Position numbers and translations under genes: made by a program
The notes under the pieces: model-generated
The model's input: the letters and a program-made list of their open reading frames with translations, nothing else
The model's database searches: none
What the model was told of the DNA's origin: nothing
Origin: Alkalihalobacillus sp. CinArs1
Lineage (GTDB): Bacteria > Bacillota > Bacilli > Bacillales > Guptibacillaceae
Length of the DNA: 64,000 nt
Direction of reading: 5' to 3'
Assembly (NCBI RefSeq): GCF_947387515.1
Contig: NZ_CANDOB010000003.1
Coordinates: 266,001 to 330,000, forward strand
Part shown: piece by piece, positions 1 to 8,228 of the stretch
How the letters are laid out: each line of letters opens with the position of its first letter
Numbering within the stretch: position 1 is the stretch's first letter

Positions 1-20
1 AGTTCATAACTACCTATTAA

Positions 21-254
21 GCTTCAAAAAATAAGTTCACTGTACATGCAAAAAAGGATGAAGAAAGAGTTCAATTTGAAGCAGACCTTACGATACACGG
101 TGCAGGCCGTGTGCCAGCTTTAGACAGGGATCTTGATCTTGAAATGGGGAACTTGAAAAAAAGATCGGTCGAGTCCACGTCAATAAATATTTTACAAAGT
201 GTACGTAACCCTCATGTATATGCATACCATGTATGTTTTGTAAATTTCCCTTGA
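21..254 (+). pseudogene. Fragment of a pyridine-nucleotide-disulfide oxidoreductase
   Basis: An open frame on the plus strand, without a start codon, reads KFTVHAKKDEERVQFEADL, then IHGAGRVPALDRDLDLEMGN, and near its end NPHVYAYHVCF. This resembles the NAD-binding to C-terminal linker part of glutathione-reductase-like flavoproteins, where the last motif would normally read NPHVYAAGD. The FAD-binding end is absent, a stop lies just before position 21, and the match degenerates after the GAGRVPALDR segment. It is therefore read as a dead fragment. It converges with the intact merA, another member of the superfamily, but on the opposite strand, so it is not a simple tandem copy. The family assignment is moderate. 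Confidence 0.6.
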
Positions 255-318
255 TGATTTCGCATGTAAACCTTGTACTTAATACATAGTTATAATCTTT
301 GATAAGTTTTTATTAATC

Positions 319-353
319 AAAAAAAGGAGAATCTCCTTTTTTAAGAGATTCTC
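319..353 (-). terminator. Terminator of the mer operon
   Basis: On the minus strand GAGAATCTC (345-353) pairs with GAGATTCTC (327-335) and is followed by a run of T (A-run at 320-325). It lies about 50 bases beyond the merA stop codon. Confidence 0.8.
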
Positions 354-402
354 TTCATCTAAATAATACTTCTATTTAACTAGAATGAATGTTTTGTATT
401 AG

Positions 403-2046
403 TTAGCCTGCACAACAAGACAACTTAGTGACATCTTTGTCCAATGTTAATGCAGCAAGCCTCAATCCTTCAGCCATCGTTAGGTACGGAGTCATCGTAT
501 TTCTTAAATTTTCTGCCGTTAGTCCAAACTGTATAGCTAAGGTTGCACCATATATTACTTCCCCGGCGTATTCTGAAACGACGTGAGCCCCTAATATCTT
601 CTGGGTCTTATTGTCAAAAATTAATTTAAAAACCCCATCTGTTTCACGGTTAACAAGTGCACGCGGGACACTATCTAATGCAAGAACAGAACTCTTTACA
701 TCATATCCCTTATCCGTTGCTTGCTTTTCGGTTAAACCAACTGTAGCAATAGAGGGATTCGTAAAGGTTACTGCTGGAACAAATCTGAGATCCACCTCTT
801 TACGGGCATTACCAAGTGCGTTCTCAACCACGATACCACCTTCATAAGCAGCCACATAGACAAACTGCGGTCCTAATGTAACATCGCCAGCCGCATAAAT
901 GTTTGGATTGCTTGTTTCCAAGTATTCATTAACCATGACTTCCCCTTTTTCACCAACTTCGACGTTTGCTGCTTGTAGATTCAGTGAGTCAGTATTCGGT
1001 CGTCTACCTGTAGCGATGAGTACCTCATCGGCTTCAATAACATGTTCCTTACCATTCACTTCAATAAAGACTTTTTTAGTTAAGCCGTCTCGCTCCACTT
1101 TTTTATACGTAACTCCAGTGATGAACTGAAGACCCTGATTAGTTAAAGCTTGATCCACGGCTTCTGAAATTTCTGGATCGTATTCTTTCAGTAGTCGTTC
1201 ACTTCTCTGCATCAACGTAACTTGAGACCCCAGATTATTGAATAGCTGTCCTAATTCCATGGCGATATAACCAGATCCTATTATGGCCAACTTTTCCGGA
1301 ACTACTTCTAATTCTAAGGCAGTTGTACTAGTAAGAAATTCAATATCTTTTAAGCCTGGGATATTCGGTACTGAAGAGGACGCACCTGTTGAAATCAAAA
1401 ACTTGTCAGCTGTGTAATTCTTTCCATTGACTTCAACAGTTCTTTCATCAGTAAAGGTCGCTTCGCCTTTTATTAATTCAAACCCGTATTCATCAATAAG
1501 ATCAACATACTTTTGTTGCCTCATCTCTTGCACAAGTTCTTCCTTTTGATTTGTTAGCTGTTTCATGTTTATTGCTTCAGCGCTTGTATTTAATCCCGCA
1601 AATGGATTACTACTTGAAAGATAGTTGATTTCACCTGCACGTAGCATGGTTTTTGAAGGGATACATCCAATATTTACACAAGTACCTCCAATTGTAGCTC
1701 TTTCAGCCATAGCAACTTTTGCGCCTTTTTCAACTGCTTTAATTGCTGCAGAAAAAGCGGCACCCCCAGAACCGATAATAAAGAGATCATAATCCAGCGA
1801 CTCTTCAGTTGTGCTTTTTTTACCAGCTAGTGGTACCCGGCTCATCATTTCTGGTCGATAAGGTGTTTTCTGTAATGCTTTAGGTATAGTCTCTTCATTG
1901 TAATAGTCAGGTAAATAGAATTCCGCCAATCCTTTTTGAAAGTTAACTATAATATTATCGGCACCATTTGCTTTAAGTGTTCGACGCACATGTTCTTCAC
2001 AGCTCGTACATGTCATGCCTTTTATTCCTATTTTAAATTTTTTCAA
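403..2046 (-). CDS. merA: Mercuric reductase with one N-terminal HMA domain
   Basis: Cytoplasmic flavoprotein that reduces Hg(II) to volatile Hg(0) with NADPH. From a TTG start the protein is 547 residues. A heavy-metal-associated domain with the metal-binding pair CTSC lies at residues 13-16. The FAD/NAD disulfide-reductase core follows, with the redox pair in [13 protein letters not shown] (C123/C128), and the C-terminal vicinal cysteines (SCCAG, about 544-545) deliver mercury to the active site. The TTG start is preferred because AAAGGAGGAGA sits 8 bases upstream; the longer open frame has no such site. One HMA domain gives the usual length; the longer Bacillus type has two. It is the last gene of the merR-transporter-merA operon and is followed by a terminator. 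Confidence 0.95.
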   Translation of the reverse strand: MKKFKIGIKGMTCTSCEEHVRRTLKANGADNIIVNFQKGLAEFYLPDYYNEETIPKALQKTPYRPEMMSRVPLAGKKSTTEESLDYDLFIIGSGGAAFSAAIKAVEKGAKVAMAERATIGGTCVNIGCIPSKTMLRAGEINYLSSSNPFAGLNTSAEAINMKQLTNQKEELVQEMRQQKYVDLIDEYGFELIKGEATFTDERTVEVNGKNYTADKFLISTGASSSVPNIPGLKDIEFLTSTTALELEVVPEKLAIIGSGYIAMELGQLFNNLGSQVTLMQRSERLLKEYDPEISEAVDQALTNQGLQFITGVTYKKVERDGLTKKVFIEVNGKEHVIEADEVLIATGRRPNTDSLNLQAANVEVGEKGEVMVNEYLETSNPNIYAAGDVTLGPQFVYVAAYEGGIVVENALGNARKEVDLRFVPAVTFTNPSIATVGLTEKQATDKGYDVKSSVLALDSVPRALVNRETDGVFKLIFDNKTQKILGAHVVSEYAGEVIYGATLAIQFGLTAENLRNTMTPYLTMAEGLRLAALTLDKDVTKLSCCAG

Positions 2047-2068
2047 TTCAATCTCCTCCTTTATTATC

Positions 2069-2296
2069 TTAAGAGCAACAATCCTTATCATGGGAAGTTT
2101 GTTTTCTTTTCTTGTAAGTAGCTATAGTAAGTATCAAAAAAACAAGTAAAAGTGGAATTAAAACGTAATCTAAATATCCTGTTATTGCTCCTAATCCGAA
2201 TATACCCAGTAAAACTACCAAAAGAGGTGTTGTGCAGCAAATAAGGGTTATAAAGAATCCCACTACGCTCCCAATAAACCATTTATTCTTTTTCAT
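2069..2296 (-). CDS. MerF-like small mercury transporter
   Basis: A 75-residue membrane protein with two hydrophobic segments (about residues 9-31 and 40-60). A cysteine pair in the first segment, in the motif ICCTTPLL, and a second pair at the C terminus (DCCS) fit the MerF/MerT group. These pass Hg(II) through the inner membrane via cysteine pairs to the reductase. It starts a few bases before the merR stop codon, so the two genes overlap, and merA follows directly. Two helices and the short length fit MerF better than three-helix MerT. Exact subfamily not settled. Confidence 0.8.
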   Translation of the reverse strand: MKKNKWFIGSVVGFFITLICCTTPLLVVLLGIFGLGAITGYLDYVLIPLLLVFLILTIATYKKRKQTSHDKDCCS

Positions 2297-2715
2297 TTGA
2301 TATCCGCCTCTCTCTCGTTAACTTCAATAACACTCTCTATTATGGGACACGCATATAGGTCTTGTTCATTTGGACAACATGCCTTCAATTCAGATAAGAT
2401 AGTTTGAATACGTTGTAAATCTTTAATTTTTTGTTCAACATCTTCCAATTTCTCAGAAACAAATTGATGCATATCCTGACAACGATCAGAATCTTTATCG
2501 ACCACCCCTAAAAGCTTGTGTATTTCACTTAATGAGAAGCCAAAATCTTGCATTTTCTTAATGAATAGTAGTCGTTTGATAGTAGCGGAACCATATATAC
2601 GGTAGCCCGATTTGTTACGATTTGGTTTTGGTATCAACGATTTACGTTCATAATAACGAATTGTTTCTTTATTCACTTCACATATTTTTGCTAGTTCGCT
2701 AATCTTGATTTCCAT
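2293..2715 (-). CDS. merR: MerR-type mercury-responsive regulator
   Basis: A 140-residue MerR-family protein. The N-terminal winged helix begins MEIKISELAKICEVNKETIR and has the family motif IRYYERKSLIP. A coiled dimerisation helix and a C-terminal metal loop follow. Cysteines in DRCQD, KACCP and YACPI match the mercury-binding positions of MerR. The start at 2715 is chosen because GAGGTGATTC precedes it; the open frame extends 17 codons further into the promoter. As first gene of the mer operon, behind an operator typical for MerR, it should repress without mercury and activate with it. Confidence 0.92.
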   Translation of the reverse strand: MEIKISELAKICEVNKETIRYYERKSLIPKPNRNKSGYRIYGSATIKRLLFIKKMQDFGFSLSEIHKLLGVVDKDSDRCQDMHQFVSEKLEDVEQKIKDLQRIQTILSELKACCPNEQDLYACPIIESVIEVNEREADIK

Positions 2716-2734
2716 ATGAATCACCTCAATCCAT

Positions 2735-2766
2735 ATTTTAAACCCTGTACCATAGTACAGGGTCAA
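2735..2766 (-). promoter_or_regulatory. mer operon promoter with MerR operator
   Basis: On the minus strand TTGACC (2761-2766) and TAAAAT (2735-2740) are separated by 20 bases. This over-long spacer is characteristic of MerR-regulated promoters. The spacer is filled by the near-perfect dyad CCCTGTAC-TATG-GTACAGGG (2743-2762). Sequence, spacing and position before merR agree, so this is a confident call. Confidence 0.9.
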
Positions 2767-2845
2767 ATTAAACTAACTTATAGACAATTGGCTTTAGTCT
2801 TACACAACCACTATTTTCTATTCGCTTCAAACTCTAAAAAACATC

Positions 2846-2948
2846 TTAACTATACCTCAAATTCAGGTCTTCCATTATTAATGCCCGTTATTAACTTAAC
2901 CAAAAAGGAGCGCATCCTTTTTGGATCAACGCTCCCTATTCTTGAGTA
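2846..2948. repeat. Cassette-boundary element 1 (left limit of the array)
   Basis: Left arm at 2855-2885 (TTCAGGTCTTCCATTATTAA), then a hairpin GGAGCGcATCC / GGATcaACGCTCC at 2907-2935 preceded by AAAAA, then right arm CTATTCTTGAG. It is the first copy of the element spread over the next 48 kb. The 12-mer TTAACTATACCT at its outer edge recurs at 50892-50903 at the other end. Confidence 0.8.
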
Positions 2949-2998
2949 TGTATTTGAATATATAAATGGTATTTTTCAGTTCCTAACCTTGTATTTCT

Positions 2999-3616
2999 TT
3001 ATTGAACTTCACTAACTATTTCATAATCACCCAACTCTGCTTGAGCAGGCTTCGAAAAGAAAACAACCCCATCGAGATTAACTTTAATTTCTTGACCAAT
3101 TCTAATTTCTTTTGGTGCACCCGAAAGCCAAATAGATGTATTTTTATTTTTTGGATCAATAATAAGGACTTTATCACCTTCACGTTCTACTACATAGCCA
3201 ATAATAACTGCATTCTCTTCAATTACTTTTCATTTGAAGTCTACTATAACTTTATATGAATCAACTTTAGACACGGATTTAAGTTCTTCCGACTTTAATA
3301 TTTCATTTACTGTTTCCTCTATGTCACTTTTTAAAGCATCAGCATTTTTGTCAGAACTTCTTATAGAAGTTTGAATCGTTACAGACTTTTGATAATCTGT
3401 ATGAATATCTCCCACTACATCGTTATCTTTTAAGCCTTCCATAACTTCATTCATTATGAGAGCCATTTCCCTGGATATACTCTCTTGGTCAACAACTTGT
3501 TTACTTTCATTCATAGTTGCTTTTTCTTCCGAGTTATAATTATAAATAAAATATGCACATACAGCTATACAGACAATTACGACAAGACCAATGATACTTT
3601 TTTTCAGATTGAACAC
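2999..3616 (-). pseudogene. Membrane-anchored protein interrupted by an in-frame TGA; C-terminal part DUF3221-like
   Basis: An open frame starting at 3616 encodes 128 residues: a membrane anchor (about residues 8-27), then an unrecognised soluble domain ending SYKVIVDFK. It stops at TGA (3230-3232). The same frame continues without interruption for 76 codons to a TAA at 2999-3001, beginning KVIEENAVIIGYVVEREGDK and ending YEIVSEVQ. That second half resembles the DUF3221 domain found in small Bacillus lipoproteins. Either a nonsense mutation split one 205-codon gene, or a truncated DUF3221 remnant happens to be in frame behind an intact gene. A ribosome binding site (AGGAGGTG) precedes 3616, so the N-terminal part is probably translated. 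Confidence 0.6.
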
Positions 3617-3658
3617 CTCCTATTAGAGGGTATGTCCAATTATAAACTTTATGTTAAT

Positions 3659-3706
3659 TTTTGTCATTTCACAATTCAGCCTTTTCTTTAGGATTGTGAT
3701 GACAAA
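3659..3706. repeat. Long inverted repeat
   Basis: TTTGTCATTTCACAAT pairs with ATTGTGATGACAAA across a loop of about 17 bases. It lies beyond the terminator of the pseudogene to its right and upstream of the gene to its left. Function unknown; it could be a second transcription stop. Confidence 0.5.
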
Positions 3707-3734
3707 TAGGTGAATCGTATCACTTCACCTATTT
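3704..3734 (-). terminator. Probable terminator of the decayed SDR/MBL locus
   Basis: AAATAGGTGAA and TTCACCTATTT form an 11-bp stem around a short loop, just past the stop codon at 3743. Confidence 0.6.
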
Positions 3735-3742
3735 ATGTTAAA

Positions 3743-4250
3743 TTAAGTCTTAAATAAGCTTCCATTAAGGGCGTTAATGTAGCGTTCAGCTGAACGTTGC
3801 ACAACACGGTTAGCATCAGAGGCAACAATGTTATGAAAAGCGTTATAAATGCGATCAAACTCCAATCGTCTTACTTTCAAAGCCATTTCCCGTTAGAAGA
3901 ACGCCATTTCCGTTATTACCCTTTTCCCAGTGAAGAACAGATCCACCTTTAAAATGCCCTCCTAAGCGATGAATGGTTTCGTCATTTTTAAATTCAGAGC
4001 ATTCTCCAGTCCATAATTCTATGTGTTTACATTCTCGACTTATCCACTCTTTATCATCTTCGTGTATGTATATTGGAACTTGAAATGCTTCCGCCCATTC
4101 AACTTGTGAAGAATAGTAATGTGGGTGTGACAGCGCAATGGCATCAATCTTCTCGACTCTTCGCGCTGCCCCGTAGCCTTTCTCTAGCAGCACCGCTGCC
4201 GTGGCCTTTCCCATTCCAGCCGATGCACCGGAAACCCTAGAAAGATGCGT
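3743..4250 (-). pseudogene. Chimeric remnant: SDR N terminus joined to a decayed metallo-beta-lactamase-fold hydrolase
   Basis: Reading the minus strand, VSGASAGMGKATAAVLLEKG followed by YGAARRVEKID is the nucleotide-binding start of a short-chain dehydrogenase (GASxGMGKA). It then switches in frame to IALSHPHYYSSQ, PIYIHEDDKEWI and LGGHFKGGSVLHW, which are metallo-beta-lactamase-fold features. The frame closes at 3855 (119 residues from the first ATG). A shifted frame continues EFDRIYNAFHNIVASDANR to ALNGSLFKT and stops at 3743, which looks like the C terminus of an MBL hydrolase. The SDR start codon and catalytic half and the MBL N terminus are missing. The remnants therefore record at least one fusing deletion and one frameshift. 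Not expected to be functional. Confidence 0.7.
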
Positions 4251-4287
4251 AAAAAAAACCCTCGTAACTACTTAGTCAACGAGGGTC
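4251..4287 (-). terminator. Terminator of the polysaccharide deacetylase gene
   Basis: ACCCTCGT (4258-4265) pairs with ACGAGGGT (4279-4286); the minus-strand transcript ends in a run of eight U. It lies about 75 bases after the stop at 4364. Confidence 0.8.
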
Positions 4288-4363
4288 TGTACTCATAATG
4301 CATTTATTTACATTGTTATATCGTTCAAGTACAAACGATACAACTTATTTAAGATCACAATTT

Positions 4364-5443
4364 TTATTTTAATAATCCGTCAATTGTTACAAACTCATAG
4401 CCTTCTGCTCTTAATTGATCAATCATTTGTGGCAGCGCATCGACGGTTCCTTGTAATTTGCTATTTTGGAAATTGTGTTGAAGGACAATTCCCCCTGGAG
4501 ATTTATCTCTGTGAACAATGGAAAGGATTTCTTCCGCTGAATTACCACTCCAATCGATTGTATCGACTGACCACATGATGTTTTTAAATCCAAGTCTATC
4601 AAATACAATAGCATCTGCTAAAGTATAATCACCGTAAGGGGGTCTAAATAACGTAGCTTTTACTCCAGTTACTTTTTCAATAATTTCATTTGTTGACCTT
4701 ATCTGTTGGACAACATCATCCGTATAGAGCTTGGATAATTGAGGATGATCCCATGTATGATTTGCAATGGTATGCCCTTCCTCTACCATTCTTTTAGATA
4801 ACTGAGGAAAGTAGGAAACTTGCTCTCCCACAACAAAAAATGTAGCAGCAACCTCTTTCTCTTTGAGGATATCAAGCAGTTGAGGTGTAATCAATTTGTC
4901 TGGACCATCATCAAAAGTTAAAGCGATCTTCTTTTCTGTAATATTAGCCTTTTCGTACGCAATTGGTTTTTCTGGTGTGTTTGTTTGAATAAAGGTCCTT
5001 CTAATTTTAGAGTCGTAGGTAACGTTCATCCCTAACTTTTTTGCTGTAACCACTAAAGGAATATAGGGACGATTATTGATAACAGTTGTCGTGGTAGCAA
5101 GGTACTCACGAACCCATTTGTTTTTATCTTTCACGTAATAGTCCATATAGGACTTCTCTAACGGAAGTGCTACAAAATTATTTCTTACAACAGCAATAGA
5201 ATTGTATTTTGTATTTTTTTCAACAGTTGCTCCGGTGTGTTTAAAGAATAGATCTGGTACCATGACATGACCATTTTGCATATAGTAGTTCGACTTAATT
5301 AGTTCACCATCTACAGAAAAATAAGCAGTAGAAACGGTTGAAGCTTTTACCGGCACTGCACCAATAAACCCTGAAGTTATAAATACCATTAAAATAATAA
5401 TTAAAAATAAACTCTTTTTCCCCGTTTTATATAATTTAGTCAT
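4364..5443 (-). CDS. Secreted polysaccharide deacetylase with copper-amine-oxidase-like N domain
   Basis: A 359-residue exported protein. The signal/anchor segment is at residues 11-32. An N-terminal copper-amine-oxidase-type stalk domain follows (about 38-160), and then a NodB deacetylase domain. The NodB motifs are visible: TFDDGPD (catalytic Asp and metal Asp), NHTWDHP (the H-x3-H metal pair), RPPYGDY, and VLQHNF near the end. Such enzymes remove acetyl groups from peptidoglycan or other wall polysaccharide in a metal-dependent way. The gene stands alone between a terminator and the MFS gene upstream. It is a normal chromosomal type of gene, larger than most cargo in the region. Confidence 0.88.
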   Translation of the reverse strand: MTKLYKTGKKSLFLIIILMVFITSGFIGAVPVKASTVSTAYFSVDGELIKSNYYMQNGHVMVPDLFFKHTGATVEKNTKYNSIAVVRNNFVALPLEKSYMDYYVKDKNKWVREYLATTTTVINNRPYIPLVVTAKKLGMNVTYDSKIRRTFIQTNTPEKPIAYEKANITEKKIALTFDDGPDKLITPQLLDILKEKEVAATFFVVGEQVSYFPQLSKRMVEEGHTIANHTWDHPQLSKLYTDDVVQQIRSTNEIIEKVTGVKATLFRPPYGDYTLADAIVFDRLGFKNIMWSVDTIDWSGNSAEEILSIVHRDKSPGGIVLQHNFQNSKLQGTVDALPQMIDQLRAEGYEFVTIDGLLK

Positions 5444-5750
5444 TTTGACACTATTTCCCTCTCTCTTTTCTTTTATTACAGAATTATTACAGAGATAAGT
5501 TTATCAATAATTAATAGATAAGAATACAGTTAATTAGTGGTAAAAAATAAAGAGGCATTTTTCGTCTGGGAAATGTCGAAAACGTTGCGGAGATTCCTAT
5601 TGATTGTCACTTGAGTATTCATCTTCTTTCAGCTGTAATTCTACATTCGACCTTGTTCATCTTTCTCTTATTACATTGATTGGGTGCAATCTGGAAGACT
5701 CCTAAGGAAAGTGACTAGATTAAGATTCAATCGAGAATCTCATTCCCAAG
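5444..5750. other. Intergenic region without recognised features
   Basis: AT-rich spacer upstream of the deacetylase. It must hold that gene's promoter, but I see no convincing -35/-10 pair, no small gene and no copy of the cassette element. Confidence 0.5.
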
Positions 5751-5789
5751 AAAAAAGTTGAACCTCGTCGGTAAGACGCGATCCAACTT
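5751..5789 (-). terminator. Terminator of the OxlT-like transporter gene
   Basis: On the minus strand AAGTTGGATCGCGTC and GACGAGGTTCAACTT form an interrupted stem followed by a U-run; it lies just beyond the stop at 5817. Confidence 0.7.
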
Positions 5790-5816
5790 AAAAATGCATA
5801 TGCTTTGGTTTGCTAA

Positions 5817-7085
5817 TTAATAATTAACAGCTTCTTCTTGTTGGTGTTTTAAATCCTTCTCAGTCTTTTTAATGTCTAATTTCATAAGAATCGAGACGAC
5901 AAGCGCTAATAATATTAAGGCAAGAAAAACGTAAAATACAGGAGTGTAACTATCGGTTCTAGCCCGAATTTGAGAGACAATCATAGGTCCAAATACGCCA
6001 CCTAGGGACCATGTTGTTAACAAATACCCATGAATGGCACCGAGTTGTTTCGTTCCAAACAAATCACCAATAAACGCAGGGAGATTAGAAAATCCTCCGC
6101 CGTAACAAGTAACAACGAGGAATATTAAGAGTTGGAATATGATGATGTTTGATGTAATAGGAAGCATGAAAAAAGCAACAGTTTGTATTAAGAAAAAGAT
6201 CAGAAAAACATTGGGGCGGCCAATATAGTCTGAAGCTGTTGCCCAGCCAAGACGACCTCCGCCATTAAATACACCCATAATTCCGACCATCGTGGCAGCT
6301 GCAGCGGCTGATAACCCTACAACTTCTTGGGCCATTGGTGAAGCAACTGAAATCATCATAATTCCTGCGGTAGTATTAATAAGCATCATTGTCCAAAGCA
6401 GCCAAAAACGCTTTGTTTTAACCGCTTCTTTTGAAGTCAATTGTTGTAAATCCTTTTTATAAACTTTTTTCCCAGAGGCCATATTTTGTTTCATAGAAGC
6501 TGGCATCCAGCCCTCAGGGGGTGGGGCTATGTAAGAAGCACCTAATAGAATAAATACAAAGTAAGCTGCCCCTAATATGTAAAATGTATTAGATATTCCA
6601 ATTGAAGTTATTAAGTTAGCTGCAACCGGTGCTGTAATGAGTGCTCCTGTTCCGAAACCAAGTACCGCTAATCCGGTTGCTAAACCTCTTCGGTCAGGGA
6701 ACCATTTCACTAGAGTTGATACGGGTGAAATATAGCCAATGCCAAGTCCAAGTCCACTCGCTACCCCATAGGCCATTAGGAAAAGTGGAAGTGACTCAAT
6801 CGCGATCGCAATCCCCGAACCTGCTTGTCCTAATCCAAACAAAACACCAGCCAAAGCTGCTGATTTTTTTGGACCATTTTTTTCAACAAACTTACCAAAC
6901 AATGCTGCAGATGACCCAGCCAGTGCCATCATAATGGTAAATGCAATCGTTACTTGAGTTGGAGTCCAACCCATTTGTTCACTTACGGGGGTGGTATATA
7001 CGCTATACGCATAGGCACCTCCGATGGAAAGGTGGATGGAAATAGCTGATAAAGCAATTAACCATCTGTTTTTCAATGCTTTCAT
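5817..7085 (-). CDS. OxlT-like major facilitator transporter
   Basis: A 422-residue MFS protein with about 12 hydrophobic segments, of the oxalate/formate antiporter (OxlT/YhjX) group. That group exchanges small monocarboxylates or dicarboxylates. Supporting signs are the opening LSAISIHLSIGGAYAYSVYT, the conserved LGFGTGALITAPV in the first half and the loop SDYIGRPNVFLIFF in the second. The start at 7085 is taken because AAGGAGG lies 8 bases upstream; the open frame runs 13 codons further. Substrate cannot be assigned. A terminator follows and the gene is probably monocistronic. Confidence 0.85.
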   Translation of the reverse strand: MKALKNRWLIALSAISIHLSIGGAYAYSVYTTPVSEQMGWTPTQVTIAFTIMMALAGSSAALFGKFVEKNGPKKSAALAGVLFGLGQAGSGIAIAIESLPLFLMAYGVASGLGLGIGYISPVSTLVKWFPDRRGLATGLAVLGFGTGALITAPVAANLITSIGISNTFYILGAAYFVFILLGASYIAPPPEGWMPASMKQNMASGKKVYKKDLQQLTSKEAVKTKRFWLLWTMMLINTTAGIMMISVASPMAQEVVGLSAAAAATMVGIMGVFNGGGRLGWATASDYIGRPNVFLIFFLIQTVAFFMLPITSNIIIFQLLIFLVVTCYGGGFSNLPAFIGDLFGTKQLGAIHGYLLTTWSLGGVFGPMIVSQIRARTDSYTPVFYVFLALILLALVVSILMKLDIKKTEKDLKHQQEEAVNY

Positions 7086-7226
7086 ATTCTGTACCTCCTT
7101 CACTCTCTTTGTAAACGGATTCATGAAGACAGGATACTACGAGTAACTAGAAAAATCAAACTATTTAAAATTATTTGAAACAACCACGAAGTCATGTAGT
7201 GGTATTGTATTTCAATATGTAAAGCT

Positions 7227-7261
7227 AAAAAAGGGAACCCCGTCAAAATGTGGTTCCCTTA
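7227..7261 (-). terminator. Terminator hairpin beyond a gene remnant
   Basis: AAGGGAACC and GGTTCCCTT form a 9-bp stem; A-run at 7227-7232 gives a U-run on the minus strand. It would serve the remnant at 7277-7501. Confidence 0.75.
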
Positions 7262-7276
7262 GCTATTTGATTATAT

Positions 7277-7501
7277 CTACTTAGTAAAACTCCATATTGT
7301 TGAAGAATACTTAATTACACTGTCGGGGTTAGCAAATGGGATAATTTTCATACTGCTCAAAACAATCTTGCCAAACATATTTGTTACAATACCGTCTTTC
7401 ATTATTGAAAATATTGTATCTTCTAATTGTAATATCGCTATCGATAACTTCTTCATATCGTGTCCTGGTTTTAATTCATGACCTGCAAATTTTAAAATAG
7501 T
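7277..7501 (-). pseudogene. Remnant of an unrecognised gene
   Basis: The minus strand has 75 open codons without a gene start (a TGA precedes). It contains KFAGHELKPGHDMKKLSIAI and ends VIKYSSTIWSFTK. An internal ATG would give 59 residues, but there is no ribosome binding site before it. The downstream terminator suggests this is the true 3' end of a former gene. The sequence breaks off about 30 bases before a cassette element, as if truncated by an insertion. Family not recognised. Confidence 0.45.
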
Positions 7502-7530
7502 TCAGTAATAATCCTCTAATTTTTATACAG

Positions 7531-7576
7531 AAAAAGGAACATATCTATTTAGAGATATGCTTCCGATAATTGAACA
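7531..7576. repeat. Cassette-boundary element 2
   Basis: AAAAA, hairpin GGAACATATCT / AGATATGCTTCC, then right arm CGATAATTGAACA. The right arm begins the stretch shared with 26557 onward (duplicated cassette). Confidence 0.75.
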
Positions 7577-7593
7577 TAGACTATTAATTATTA

Positions 7594-8052
7594 CTAAAAT
7601 GAAATCATCAGTAGCTCTTTAATCTCTTCATACAACTTAGGATGGTTTTCAGTCGAAACATATTTAAGCTTGTTACCAGAAGGATCTTGGTAAATGAAAG
7701 AACCATCTTCAAACATATTAATAAAATAGGTTTTCCCCTGCAATTTTTCATTTTCTGATAAAGCAATTATGTAGTTACCTGTTTCATTTAATAACTTATT
7801 CTTCTCTTTAATTTTTTCTGGTTTTTGTTTAGTCACTTCAACACTTTCTAATTTTTGTATCAAGGTGCTAATTTTCTCAATATTCTCTAACTCTTTTTTA
7901 GTCTCATTACTGGCAATCTCCTTACTATTTACACCTTGTATGATGAGAAATCTATAATCCCCCTCAATTTTAATGGTCTCTGCTCCTTTCCCGCATCCAC
8001 CTAAAATAGTTAAACTTATCATTAGCACCATTACTAATTTCGTAATATTCAT
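7594..8052 (-). CDS. Small lipoprotein, cassette copy A
   Basis: A 152-residue predicted lipoprotein. The signal peptide ends in the lipobox ILGGC (Cys20), and the mature part is hydrophilic with no family I recognise. It is the sister of the protein at 26588-27046: 138 of 152 residues are identical by direct comparison. The surrounding non-coding DNA matches too, out to the flanking boundary elements. The gene is alone in its unit. The role is unknown; a surface-exposed or stress-related lipoprotein is only a guess. Confidence 0.8.
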   Translation of the reverse strand: MNITKLVMVLMISLTILGGCGKGAETIKIEGDYRFLIIQGVNSKEIASNETKKELENIEKISTLIQKLESVEVTKQKPEKIKEKNKLLNETGNYIIALSENEKLQGKTYFINMFEDGSFIYQDPSGNKLKYVSTENHPKLYEEIKELLMISF

Positions 8053-8080
8053 TTCATTACACCTAGCTTCCTACTACTCT

Positions 8081-8192
8081 GTTCAACACCAATCATTTCA
8101 AAATGAAGGAATTTTTTCAATCATACTTTAAAAAACAAGAGCGTATCTGATGATAGATATGCTCCCGTTAGTTGAAGACTTGAATTCAAGAT
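8081..8192. repeat. Cassette-boundary element 3
   Basis: Left arm GTTCAACACCAATCATTTC (8081 on), a variable spacer, then hairpin GAGCGTATCT / AGATATGCTC (8140-8165) and right arm CGTTAGTTGAAGACTTGAATTCAAGATA. Everything up to GCTCCCGTTAGT is shared with the copy at 27075-27188; the arm beyond differs. Confidence 0.85.
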
Positions 8193-8228
8193 AAAAACAT
8201 CATTCATAAAGGAAATACATAGAATGGA

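Noticed and set aside
611..1129. Plus-strand open frames opposite merA
   Set aside because: No ribosome sites and fully overlapped by the well-supported minus-strand merA.
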